DNA of 64,000 nt. Source: an uncultured Lachnospiraceae bacterium. GTDB taxonomy: Bacteria > Bacillota > Clostridia > Lachnospirales > Lachnospiraceae. The stretch is taken from the NCBI GenBank assembly GCA_949948735.1, contig CATLGV010000020.1, positions 1-64,000 on the forward strand, in the 5' to 3' direction. The position numbers and the translations under genes were made by a program. Shown here in pieces: positions 41,290 through 49,590 of the stretch (positions are counted from its first letter, which is position 1; every line of letters starts with the position of its first letter). Below the pieces are notes generated by a model. That model ran no database searches. It worked only from the letters and a program-made list of their open reading frames with translations, and had not been told where the DNA came from.

Positions 41290-43179
41290 ATGTCAGATTT
41301 AATGAGAATGACCGGCTTGTATTCCGGTATGGATACGGAAGCGATCATACAGTCCATGGTTAGCGCGAAGGCGCAGAAGGTAACCAATCTGAAGAATGAC
41401 CAGAAAAAGCTTGAGTGGACACAGAATATATGGCAGGACCTGAACAAGAGAATTTACAATCTGTACAGCAAAACCTTATCCAACATGCGGTTGGTGGGAA
41501 GCTACGGGAAGAAGAAGTCAAAGATTTCAGATCCGACCAAGGCGTCGGTTACGGCGACAGGGAATGCTGTCAACGGCGTACAGACATTGCGGGTGAATCA
41601 GGTAGCGAAGGCCGGGTATCTGACCGGTGCGCAGCTGGATAAGAAGGTAGAGAACGGCGGTAAGAAGGGCTTTATAAACGGTACGACGATTACGAGCAGC
41701 ACCGGTTCTGCACTGTCCGGCTCCGATAAGCTGGCAGATATCGATCCCAGTCTGGCAGGGACGAACTTCGAATTAAAGGTAGGCTACGGAAGCGACGAGA
41801 AGACGACATCTATTGCAATTGACGCGAACACGACGATCGATGATTTTGTAAGCAAGCTGCAGGCAGGGGGAGTAAACGCTTCCTGGGATTCAACCAATCA
41901 TCGCTTTTTGATGAGCGCGAGCGCTGTGGGCGGCAGCCGCAAGAATGAGTTCAGACTGGATGCGGACAACGAGAATGCGTTAAAATCATTGGGCCTTGAA
42001 TGGAAGGTAATCGAATCAGAGTGGGAAAGCAGCGATAAGCTTGCCGAGATGGATCCTTCTCTGGTGGGCACGACCTTTAAGCTGACGGTAGGCCAGGGCA
42101 ATGACGCGAAAACGACAGAGATTAAAATTGACGAGGAGACGTCAATTTCCGATTTTGTAGAGAAGCTGAATGCGGCAGGCGTCAAGGCGTCCTTTGACGC
42201 ATCAAATCAGCGGTTCTTTGTAAGCTCAAAGGATACCGGTTTGGATAAGGAGTTCAAGCTGGAGGCGGACAATGCGGGCGCATTGAAGACATTGGGACTT
42301 GATACGACGGCGACCTACGCAAACGGCTCAAATGCCACAAGGATAGACGCGCAGGATGCGGAGATCGTTTTGAATAATGCGACGTTTAAGTCGTCCGGCA
42401 ATAATTTTTCGATTAACGGACTTTCCATCACGGTAACGGATACGACGGCTGCGGATGAGGAGCTTACAATCAGTACATCGACAGATACGGACGGCATGTA
42501 CGATATGATCAAGGACTTCGTCACGGAGTACAATGAGATTATCAATGATATCTATCAGAAGTACAATGCCGACTCAACCAGAAAGTACCAGATGCTTTCG
42601 GATGAGGAAAAAGAATCCATGTCCGAGGATGAGGTTGAAAAGTGGGAGGATACCATTAAGGGCTCGCTTTTGCGTAAGGACAGCACGCTGCAGAACATTA
42701 TGACCTCTCTGACGGGCGTAATCAACAGCTCCTATGAAGTAAACGGAAAGAAAATGTGGCTGTTTGATTTTGGCATTGAGACGCTCAATTATTTCGAGGC
42801 TGAGGAAGGCGAACGGCATGCGCTGCACATTTTGGGCGACGCTGATGACGAGGCGGTATCCGGCAAGGATGATAAGCTCCGTGCGGCCATTGCGGAGGAT
42901 CCGGACATGGTTGCCAGCTTTTTCTCTTCTATGTGTAAGAATATGTACGAGAAGCTGGGCGACGCCATGAAGGCGACCGAGCACAGCAGCATCTACAAGG
43001 TGTATGACGATAAGCGTATGAAGATAGAGTATGAGGATTACACCAAAAAGATTAAGGATGCGGAGAAGAAGCTCAGCGAGTATGAGGACAAGTGGTACAA
43101 AAAGTTCTCGGCGATGGAGGTTGCATTGTCAAAGCTGCAGTCTAACCAGAATACGATTACCAGTATGCTTGGCATGTAA
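41290..43179 (+). CDS. fliD: Flagellar filament capping protein FliD with internal duplication
   Basis: The 629-residue cap protein has the N-terminal motif GLYSGMDTEAIIQSMVSAKAQK, a central vNN-like FSINGLSITVTD and the C-terminal coiled helix ending LQSNQNTITSMLGM. Residues 145-237 and 248-338 are a tandem repeat (SDKLADIDPSLAGTNFEL against SDKLAEMDPSLVGTTFKL, both ending in ALKxLGL). This adds a domain compared with the ~470-residue E. coli protein. It starts 9 bases after GGAGGG. It caps the growing filament. Confidence 0.95.
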   Translation: MSDLMRMTGLYSGMDTEAIIQSMVSAKAQKVTNLKNDQKKLEWTQNIWQDLNKRIYNLYSKTLSNMRLVGSYGKKKSKISDPTKASVTATGNAVNGVQTLRVNQVAKAGYLTGAQLDKKVENGGKKGFINGTTITSSTGSALSGSDKLADIDPSLAGTNFELKVGYGSDEKTTSIAIDANTTIDDFVSKLQAGGVNASWDSTNHRFLMSASAVGGSRKNEFRLDADNENALKSLGLEWKVIESEWESSDKLAEMDPSLVGTTFKLTVGQGNDAKTTEIKIDEETSISDFVEKLNAAGVKASFDASNQRFFVSSKDTGLDKEFKLEADNAGALKTLGLDTTATYANGSNATRIDAQDAEIVLNNATFKSSGNNFSINGLSITVTDTTAADEELTISTSTDTDGMYDMIKDFVTEYNEIINDIYQKYNADSTRKYQMLSDEEKESMSEDEVEKWEDTIKGSLLRKDSTLQNIMTSLTGVINSSYEVNGKKMWLFDFGIETLNYFEAEEGERHALHILGDADDEAVSGKDDKLRAAIAEDPDMVASFFSSMCKNMYEKLGDAMKATEHSSIYKVYDDKRMKIEYEDYTKKIKDAEKKLSEYEDKWYKKFSAMEVALSKLQSNQNTITSMLGM

Positions 43180-43238
43180 TTGCAGGGATTTATCTGATAA
43201 TGATTTAGAAGTTCATATTTGAGAAGAAAGGGGATTAC

Positions 43239-43703
43239 ATGCTAAAGCAAAATGGATACGCACAGTATAAGAACAGCAGAATTATGACGGCTTCACCTGC
43301 TGAATTGACCCTGATGCTGTATGAGGGCGCGATAAAGTTCGCAAATGTGGCACTGGTGGCGATCGAAAATAAAAATCCGGCGAAGGCGCATGAGAATATT
43401 GTAAAGGTGGAAAACATCATTCAAAATTTCCGCGATACGCTGGATAAAAAGTATCCGGTCTGGGAAGATTTTGAGAAGGTGTATGTGTATCTGTTGAGGC
43501 GCTGCCATGAGGCAAATGTGAAAAAGGATCCTGTGATTATGGAAGAGATTTTAACCCATCTGCGCTCTATGAGAGACAATTGGAAGGAGGCCATGAAGGC
43601 GGCCTCCGGGGATAAATCAAATCCATCGGCACAGGCGCGGGTAGCGGGCAGTATGCAGAATCCCACGGGATATGTTCCCGGCATGAAATCAACTGGGACC
43701 TGA
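43239..43703 (+). CDS. fliS: Flagellin export chaperone FliS
   Basis: The 154-residue helical protein contains the family's ILTASPAELTLMLYEGAIKF-type start (here IMTASPAELTLMLYEG), then HENIVKVENII and LRSMRDNWKEAM. FliS binds the C-terminus of flagellin. The last ~25 residues are a Ser/Gly/Pro-rich tail beyond the usual length. It starts behind AAAGGGG. Confidence 0.95.
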   Translation: MLKQNGYAQYKNSRIMTASPAELTLMLYEGAIKFANVALVAIENKNPAKAHENIVKVENIIQNFRDTLDKKYPVWEDFEKVYVYLLRRCHEANVKKDPVIMEEILTHLRSMRDNWKEAMKAASGDKSNPSAQARVAGSMQNPTGYVPGMKSTGT

Positions 43704-43746
43704 ATCCGGTAACGCGTTGACAGCAGGCTGAAGGAAGGAAACAGTG

Positions 43747-44223
43747 ATGACAGAGAACTATATTCAGATTATGGCAGAGAGCCTTGAAAAAAAACTCGAG
43801 GTATTGGACCGCATCACGGAGGTCAATAAGCGGCAGCTGGAGTGCTCTACCGCACAGTCCTTTGACGAAGAGGCATATGACGAGATCATGGATGAGAAGG
43901 GCGGGCTGATTGACGAGATGAATCGCTTGGACGACGGATTTACGTCTACGTATGAGCTGATTCGCGAGGAGGTTCAGGAAAATCCGGAGAAGTACAGGGA
44001 CGGTGTGCTGAAGCTTCAGGGTCTGGTCCGCCAGGCTGTCGAGAAGGCAGTTTCCGTGGAGGCACAGGAGAAGCGCAATAAAGCCGCCATGGAGGCGGCC
44101 CTGAGCATGAAGCGTCAGGAAATCAAAAGGAGCAGGCTTTCGACAAGCGCGGCTGTGAAGTATTATAACGCGGTCAGCAAAATCAATCAGGTTGATCCGC
44201 AGCTTATGGATAAAAAGAAATAG
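43747..44223 (+). CDS. FliT/FlgN-like flagellar chaperone candidate
   Basis: The 158-residue product is helical and highly charged, with a pattern like KGGLIDEMNRLDDGF near residue 50 that is common to FlgN/FliT-type proteins. It follows fliS by 43 bases with an AAGGAAGG site, the place where fliT usually lies. A GTG one codon upstream is possible. Similarity is weak, so the name is left open. Confidence 0.65.
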   Translation: MTENYIQIMAESLEKKLEVLDRITEVNKRQLECSTAQSFDEEAYDEIMDEKGGLIDEMNRLDDGFTSTYELIREEVQENPEKYRDGVLKLQGLVRQAVEKAVSVEAQEKRNKAAMEAALSMKRQEIKRSRLSTSAAVKYYNAVSKINQVDPQLMDKKK

Positions 44224-44271
44224 GTATCGCGCATACCGGACAGATTATTTTATACGAAACAGGGGGAAGCT

Positions 44272-45333
44272 ATGTCAAAGGTACCTATTTCTGTGTGCAT
44301 TATTGCGAAAAACGAAGAAAAGCATATTGAGGAATGCCTGAAACGGCTTCTTCCGTATGGATTTGAAATTATTGTGACAGATACGGGGTCTGTCGACCGC
44401 ACAAAGGAGCTGGCGGAAAAATACGCGGATAAGGTGCTCGATTTTGCGTGGGTGGATGATTTCAGCGCGGCGAGGAATTTCTGCGCCGGACAGGCGTCAA
44501 ATAACTGGATATTGTCTCTGGACTGCGACGAGTATGTGACAAGCATTGCGGTTCCTCAGGTGCGTATTTTAATGCAGAAATTTCCGCGGATGGCCGGTAT
44601 GATAAAGCTGAAAAACCTGGTATTTGACAGGAACGGCAGGGAGAATTACGCGGTAGACGACGTGGTGCGCTTCTATAATAAAAACTTCTTTACGTATGAG
44701 AATGCTATCCATGAGCAATTGGTGGCAACCGGTAAGGTAGAGAAGAAAGGCGCGTTTGTGCTGCCCATGGAGGTGGTGCATCACGGATATGCGCTTTCTC
44801 CGGAGGAGATGGAGATCAAGCAGAGGCGTAATCTCGACATGCTTTATAAGCATTTGGAGAAGAACCCGGAGGATCCTTATATTCTGTTTCAGATGGGACA
44901 GTCGGAATATATATTAGGGAATTATGAAAAGTCGGTGGACTGCTATGAGCGTGCGCTGGCGTCGGATCCGTCGATAGAGCTGCTGTATGTGCAGACGCTT
45001 GTGACATCTCTGGCAACGGCTTACGCAAAGGTTTACAGGGATGAGGATGCGCTGGCATTGATGAATAAATACGCAGACCGGTGCAAAACAGCAAAGTTTG
45101 TATTCACGCATGCGATGGCTTATTATGACAATGATCAGCCCCTGAAGGCGCTGCTGCTGTATCTGAAGACGGTTACGCTCCCGGATGCGGAGACATTGGG
45201 AGAGAACCTGATCGACTGCTACGAGAATATTATCAACATATATCGGAAGATGGGCGAGGAGGAGATGGCAAACATGTTTGTCGACAAGCTGGCAGCCTGC
45301 CGCGTCGAGAAGGAAAGAATTTTGAACAGCTGA
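44272..45333 (+). CDS. Family 2 glycosyltransferase with TPR domain
   Basis: The 353-residue protein begins with a GT-A nucleotide-sugar domain (SVCIIAKNEEKHIEECL; TDTGSVDRT; acidic metal motif DCDEY near residue 85). TPR-like helices follow from about residue 200 (GNYEKSVDCYERAL). There is no signal peptide or membrane segment. TPR-bearing cytosolic GT2 enzymes beside fliS in Clostridia often modify flagellin, so filament glycosylation is likely but inferred. Confidence 0.85.
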   Translation: MSKVPISVCIIAKNEEKHIEECLKRLLPYGFEIIVTDTGSVDRTKELAEKYADKVLDFAWVDDFSAARNFCAGQASNNWILSLDCDEYVTSIAVPQVRILMQKFPRMAGMIKLKNLVFDRNGRENYAVDDVVRFYNKNFFTYENAIHEQLVATGKVEKKGAFVLPMEVVHHGYALSPEEMEIKQRRNLDMLYKHLEKNPEDPYILFQMGQSEYILGNYEKSVDCYERALASDPSIELLYVQTLVTSLATAYAKVYRDEDALALMNKYADRCKTAKFVFTHAMAYYDNDQPLKALLLYLKTVTLPDAETLGENLIDCYENIINIYRKMGEEEMANMFVDKLAACRVEKERILNS

Positions 45334-45337
45334 AAAT

Positions 45338-45372
45338 CGGGTGCATAACACATGCACCCGGTTTCTTATTTT
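45338..45372 (+). terminator. Convergent terminator
   Basis: CGGGTGCAT and ATGCACCCG form a 9-base-pair stem with loop AACAC, then a T-rich tract. It lies between the rightward glycosyltransferase and the stop of the leftward coiled-coil gene and may serve mainly the former. Confidence 0.8.
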
Positions 45373-45839
45373 CTTTTATGGGGGATGAACACAAAGAGCT
45401 GCCGTTTGGACAGCGGAATATCCTTTATTTTGATATCAAGTGCAAGGGACTCTTTATAGTCCTCAAGCCGTTTTATGATATCCGGGCCCTGTAGATCCTC
45501 CTTTTCAAGCACTGCGCTGATGCGCTGATATGCGGCAAGCTTAAGAGCCTCCATGCGCTGGCAGAGCGGATGCGCGGCAATTTCCTGATACAGCCCGGGC
45601 ATGCCTTGCAGCTCCTCGTGCGCCTGCCTGGCATGCAGGGAAAGGCTGTCCAGCCGCCCGATCAGATATTCCTTCTGTGCGGTGATGGCGCCGATTTTGC
45701 CGGCGTCAGGCCGGTTCTGTGCAGAGAGCGCGGCAAACGCCTCGTCCAGCCGTTCAATTCGTGTCAGAAGCTCCAGCATATTTTGATAGGAAGCGCACTG
45801 TGTCTGCAGTAAAACCTCGTAAATCTGTCTGTAGTCCAT
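45366..45839 (-). CDS. Small coiled-coil protein, possible flagellar chaperone
   Basis: The 157-residue protein is helical and lacks membrane segments. Its KEYLIGRLDSLSLHARQAHEEL segment resembles the FlgN/FliT-like pattern of the protein at 43747. It is second in a leftward pair, 51 bases after a glycosyltransferase gene, with a weak AAAGG site. No firm family. Confidence 0.6.
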   Translation of the reverse strand: MDYRQIYEVLLQTQCASYQNMLELLTRIERLDEAFAALSAQNRPDAGKIGAITAQKEYLIGRLDSLSLHARQAHEELQGMPGLYQEIAAHPLCQRMEALKLAAYQRISAVLEKEDLQGPDIIKRLEDYKESLALDIKIKDIPLSKRQLFVFIPHKRK

Positions 45840-45890
45840 AAAATTCTGCCTTTCCGCTATTTGTAAACCGAGTCTCTCTGTAAACAGCTG

Positions 45891-47207
45891 TTACAGCCGG
45901 ATTCCCCGCATTTCTTCAATGCGGCGGAGGATGGCCGGCTGCATCGCGTACAGAAAGGTCTGCAGATTGGTCTCATAATCCTTTACCAGCCGGGCATCCT
46001 CGCGGGTAGCCAGCATGCGGTAGCCCTTGTCGATATAGACAACGTCCGCGCTGAAATCAATGGAAAAGCTGAAATCCTTGATGCCAAGGATGGACTCGCA
46101 CCGGATAATTGTCACGACGCCGGGGCTTGGCAGCTGCATAAACACGATATTGGGATTAATCTGGCGGATGACCTGCTCCAGAAAAGGATCATCCTCCTCC
46201 ATGTACACGGCCTCCTGCTCCTCAAAGAAGCTCACAAAGCCCAGACCGTTTTCGTCGTTATCCAGAATACGGTTGCAGGCGGCTCTCCCGCGGACATTGT
46301 ATGCGGCGTCAAGCAGTGCGGCCATGTCCGATTGCGCCATATTGTGCGCATGTCCCATCTTGTGGAGATAGAACGACTCGTAGACGGAACGCAGCATCAT
46401 AATGCTCATTTTCATGCAGTGCTCCGGGCGGGTATATTTCATAAAAAAATGAAGGCAGTTCCGGGTCAGATAATAGTTGGCCTTTGTATCGTCGCAGTGG
46501 TGCAGGGGACTCGCGGAGTGATACAGCAGGACGTTTCCGAGCGCGACAACATCAAGTCCGGCCTGGCGTATCCGATATCCCCACTCTGTATCGTCCCAGT
46601 ATAAAAACGGGTCTTCGGGCATCAGCCCGGCGCGTTTTACGGTTGCGGCAGGAATCATCAGCCCGCATGCGCCGATAGCGTCACAGTATACTTCGTTCGG
46701 AAGCGTGTCATCGTCGAGCATATCCGCATAGAGCGTAGTGGCGCGGAAATGCTTAAAATCAATGGAAATGCCGTATTGCTGGATATAGCGGGGCATATGC
46801 CTGTGGTAGACCTTTCCGCCCACCATGCCGACATTCGGATTTCGCGCCAGAAAGCGCATCATATTGCGGAGAGCATCCTCGTGGACCGTCACGGCTTCGC
46901 CCAGGCAGCAGATATATTCGCAGCCGTCATGGAGCGCCTGCTTGATGCCGAGATTGATGCCGCCGCAGCTGCCCATATCCTCGGAGGATACGGTAAGTGA
47001 AATCCGGTCATGGTATTTCAGCCGTGTCATCTCGTCAAAAATGCGTACGGCGGAGTCGTCGGTGGATGCATTGTCTATCACATAAAGCTTGTAGCTTTCC
47101 GCGGTAAGGCCCTTTGAACGGAAGACCGATTCGATACATGCAAGCGTTTCCTCGCCTTTGTTATAGTTGCAGATCACGATGCCGAGCGTTTTGGGTGAAG
47201 CAGCCAT
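45891..47207 (-). CDS. Family 2 glycosyltransferase with C-terminal extension
   Basis: The first ~260 residues are a GT-A domain of the rhamnosyl/galactofuranosyl-like group (LGIVICNYNKGEETLACIESVF; DNASTDDS; WDDTEWGYR as the acidic acceptor motif). About 180 residues follow with no recognised family. It starts after GGAGG with a dedicated leftward promoter. The presence of UDP-galactopyranose mutase nearby fits use of UDP-Galf, though the donor cannot be read from sequence. Confidence 0.85.
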   Translation of the reverse strand: MAASPKTLGIVICNYNKGEETLACIESVFRSKGLTAESYKLYVIDNASTDDSAVRIFDEMTRLKYHDRISLTVSSEDMGSCGGINLGIKQALHDGCEYICCLGEAVTVHEDALRNMMRFLARNPNVGMVGGKVYHRHMPRYIQQYGISIDFKHFRATTLYADMLDDDTLPNEVYCDAIGACGLMIPAATVKRAGLMPEDPFLYWDDTEWGYRIRQAGLDVVALGNVLLYHSASPLHHCDDTKANYYLTRNCLHFFMKYTRPEHCMKMSIMMLRSVYESFYLHKMGHAHNMAQSDMAALLDAAYNVRGRAACNRILDNDENGLGFVSFFEEQEAVYMEEDDPFLEQVIRQINPNIVFMQLPSPGVVTIIRCESILGIKDFSFSIDFSADVVYIDKGYRMLATREDARLVKDYETNLQTFLYAMQPAILRRIEEMRGIRL

Positions 47208-47238
47208 AGGAACCTCCTGTCTTAATGCTTATAGGCCT

Positions 47239-47268
47239 ATTATATCACGGGGCCGCGGGAAAGGCCAA
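47239..47268 (-). promoter_or_regulatory. Leftward sigma-A promoter of the glycosyltransferase pair
   Basis: TTGGCC and TATAAT are separated by 18 bases, with the start codon 32 bases from the -10 box. Confidence 0.6.
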
Positions 47269-47292
47269 TAAAATTCGAACAATGTTATTGTG

Positions 47293-47321
47293 TTGAAGAA
47301 ATAAGGAAAGTGGGCTATAAT
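47293..47321 (+). promoter_or_regulatory. Rightward sigma-A promoter for the glycosyltransferase/glf pair
   Basis: TTGAAG and TATAAT are separated by 17 bases. Together with the leftward promoter this forms a divergent intergenic region of 148 bases. Confidence 0.75.
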
Positions 47322-47355
47322 ATCTCTATTGCAGATGGAAGGACAGAGGTGCGGT

Positions 47356-48384
47356 ATGAGATTTAGTTTGTGCATGATTGTTAAAAACGAAGCGGCGGTA
47401 TTGCGGGACTGCCTGGATTCCCTCAAAGGGCTTATGGATGAGATCATCATCGTGGACACAGGCTCCGTGGATGACACAAGGGCGATTGCGGCGGAGTATA
47501 CGCCGCATGTATACGACTATGACTGGCAGGACGATTTTGCGGCCGCAAGAAATTTTGCGTTTTCGAAGGCGACGGGGGATTATATTTATTCGGCGGATGC
47601 GGACGAGGTGCTGGATGCGGAGAATCAGGACAGATTGAGGACATTAAAGGCAGCGCTTCTGCCGGAGGTGGAGATCGTACAGATGATTTATGTCACGCAG
47701 CAGCCCCATCATCCGACCGAAAATTTTGCAAGGGATCTGCGCCCCAAGCTGTTTAAGCGTCTGCGGGAATTTACCTGGATAGAACCCATCCATGAGACGG
47801 TCAACCTGAATCCGGTTGTTTTTGACAGCGATATCGAGATACAGCACCGGCCGCAGGGGGATCACAGCGGCCGGGACTTTGGCGTGTTTGAACGCATCAT
47901 CGGCGAAAAGGGCATGCTCTCGGACCGCCTGCTTGGCATGTACCTGCGGGAGCTTTACAAGGCGGGGACAAAAGCGGCGCTGGAAAATGCGGCCGGCTTC
48001 CTGGAGGAGGCGCTTACGGCGGCCGCGGAGCGCGGGGACGCCCTGCAATGCCGCCGCGTCATCGCGGTGCTGATAAAATATTACCGCTTGTCAGGGCAGA
48101 CGGCGGATATTCTTCGTCTGAGCCTGCGTGAGGAAGTGACGGTCCCTTCGGCGGAGGTATGCCTTGAGCTGGGATATTTTTTTGCGGAGAATACAGCGCA
48201 TGCGGAGGCGTCGGCATGGTTTTACAGAGCGGCCTTTGCGTGTGAGAGCGAGCTGGATGTGGCAAGCAGCGGCGTCTCGGCGCTTGCGGCGCTTGCGGAG
48301 AGCTGCCGGCTTCTTGGCCGCGCGCAGGAGGCGGCAGAATATGCGCGGATGGCGAAGGAATGGGAGGCGCCGGCCATTGTATAG
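47356..48384 (+). CDS. Family 2 glycosyltransferase
   Basis: The ATG after AGAGGTG gives 342 residues; a frame starting nine codons upstream begins at the expected transcript start and is unlikely. The GT-A motifs are SLCMIVKNEAAVLRDCL, DTGSVDDTR and SADADEVLDAEN. After about residue 230 comes an Ala/Leu-rich helical region suggesting TPR-like repeats. It resembles the enzyme at 44272 in layout. It forms an operon with glf. Confidence 0.85.
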   Translation: MRFSLCMIVKNEAAVLRDCLDSLKGLMDEIIIVDTGSVDDTRAIAAEYTPHVYDYDWQDDFAAARNFAFSKATGDYIYSADADEVLDAENQDRLRTLKAALLPEVEIVQMIYVTQQPHHPTENFARDLRPKLFKRLREFTWIEPIHETVNLNPVVFDSDIEIQHRPQGDHSGRDFGVFERIIGEKGMLSDRLLGMYLRELYKAGTKAALENAAGFLEEALTAAAERGDALQCRRVIAVLIKYYRLSGQTADILRLSLREEVTVPSAEVCLELGYFFAENTAHAEASAWFYRAAFACESELDVASSGVSALAALAESCRLLGRAQEAAEYARMAKEWEAPAIV

Positions 48385-48447
48385 GGGAAACGGGACGGAT
48401 GGTCCGCGTCCGGGGGAAAACGGACAGGAAAGGAACAGGGGAACACA

Positions 48448-49584
48448 ATGAGATATGATTATTTGATTGTAGGCGCAGGGCTTTACGGCGCCGTATTCGC
48501 AAGAGAGCTGAAGCGCGCGGGGAAGAGCTGTATGGTCATTGACAGGCGGGGGCATATTGCGGGCAATATTTATACGGAGGAAGTAAACGGGATTGCGGTG
48601 CATCAGTACGGCGCCCATATTTTTCATACTGCGGACAGGGAAATCTGGGCGTATGTAAACGATTTGGCGGAGTTTAACCATTATGTGAATTCGCCGGTGG
48701 CAGTTTACGGGGATGAGCTGTACAATCTCCCCTTTAATATGAACACCTTCGCGAAAATGTGGGGGATTAAAACGCCGAAGGAGGCGGCAGAACGGATTCA
48801 CGCGCAGATAGCGGATTTGCACATTGATAATCCGCAAAACCTTGAGGAGCAGGCCCTGTCGCTGGTGGGGAAGGACATCTATGAAAAGCTTGTCAAGGGA
48901 TATACGGAGAAGCAGTGGGGCAGGGACTGTAAGGAGCTGCCACCCTTTATTATACAGCGGCTGCCGGTGCGATTTACCTATGATAACAATTATTTTAACG
49001 ATCCGTATCAGGGGATTCCGAAGGCAGGGTATACGCGCATGGTCGAGAAGCTTCTGGAAGGGATACCGGTAAAGCTTGAGACCGAATTCCAAGAGTTTGT
49101 CAGGGAAGACAAAGAAAATGACATATATGTCACAATGGACGGGGCGGACTGCTTTGCCAAGGTGCTTTACACCGGGATGATCGACGCGTTTTTTGATTAT
49201 CGTGAAGGAGCGCTGGCATACCGTTCCCTGCGCTTTGAGACAGAGCTGTTGTCAGGCGTAGAGAATTATCAGGGAAACGCGGTGGTCAACTACACACAAC
49301 GGGAGGTGCCTTATACGCGGATCATAGAGCACAAGCATTTCACGTTTGGGAAACAGCCGGATACGGTTATCACAAGGGAATATCCGCAGGAATGGAAGCG
49401 GGGGGACGAGCCGTATTATCCTGTCAATGATGAAAGAAATGCGGCGCTTTACGAAAAATATGCCCAGCTTGCCGCGGCGAAGAAAAACGTTTTATTCGGC
49501 GGCAGGCTGGGACAATATAAATACTATGATATGGATAAGGTAATCCGCGCTTCGCTGGACATGGTTCGCAGGGAACTGGCATAA
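48448..49584 (+). CDS. glf: UDP-galactopyranose mutase
   Basis: The 378-residue flavoenzyme converts UDP-galactopyranose to UDP-galactofuranose. The FAD site is IVGAGLYGAVFARELK; other family markers are GGHIAGN-like RRGHIAGNIYTE, HQYGAHIFHT and YTEKQWG. Length is standard. It supplies Galf for surface glycans or, here, perhaps flagellin or cell-wall sugars made by neighbouring glycosyltransferases. It converges with the next gene, leaving 6 bases between. Confidence 0.97.
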   Translation: MRYDYLIVGAGLYGAVFARELKRAGKSCMVIDRRGHIAGNIYTEEVNGIAVHQYGAHIFHTADREIWAYVNDLAEFNHYVNSPVAVYGDELYNLPFNMNTFAKMWGIKTPKEAAERIHAQIADLHIDNPQNLEEQALSLVGKDIYEKLVKGYTEKQWGRDCKELPPFIIQRLPVRFTYDNNYFNDPYQGIPKAGYTRMVEKLLEGIPVKLETEFQEFVREDKENDIYVTMDGADCFAKVLYTGMIDAFFDYREGALAYRSLRFETELLSGVENYQGNAVVNYTQREVPYTRIIEHKHFTFGKQPDTVITREYPQEWKRGDEPYYPVNDERNAALYEKYAQLAAAKKNVLFGGRLGQYKYYDMDKVIRASLDMVRRELA

Positions 49585-49590
49585 ATAACG

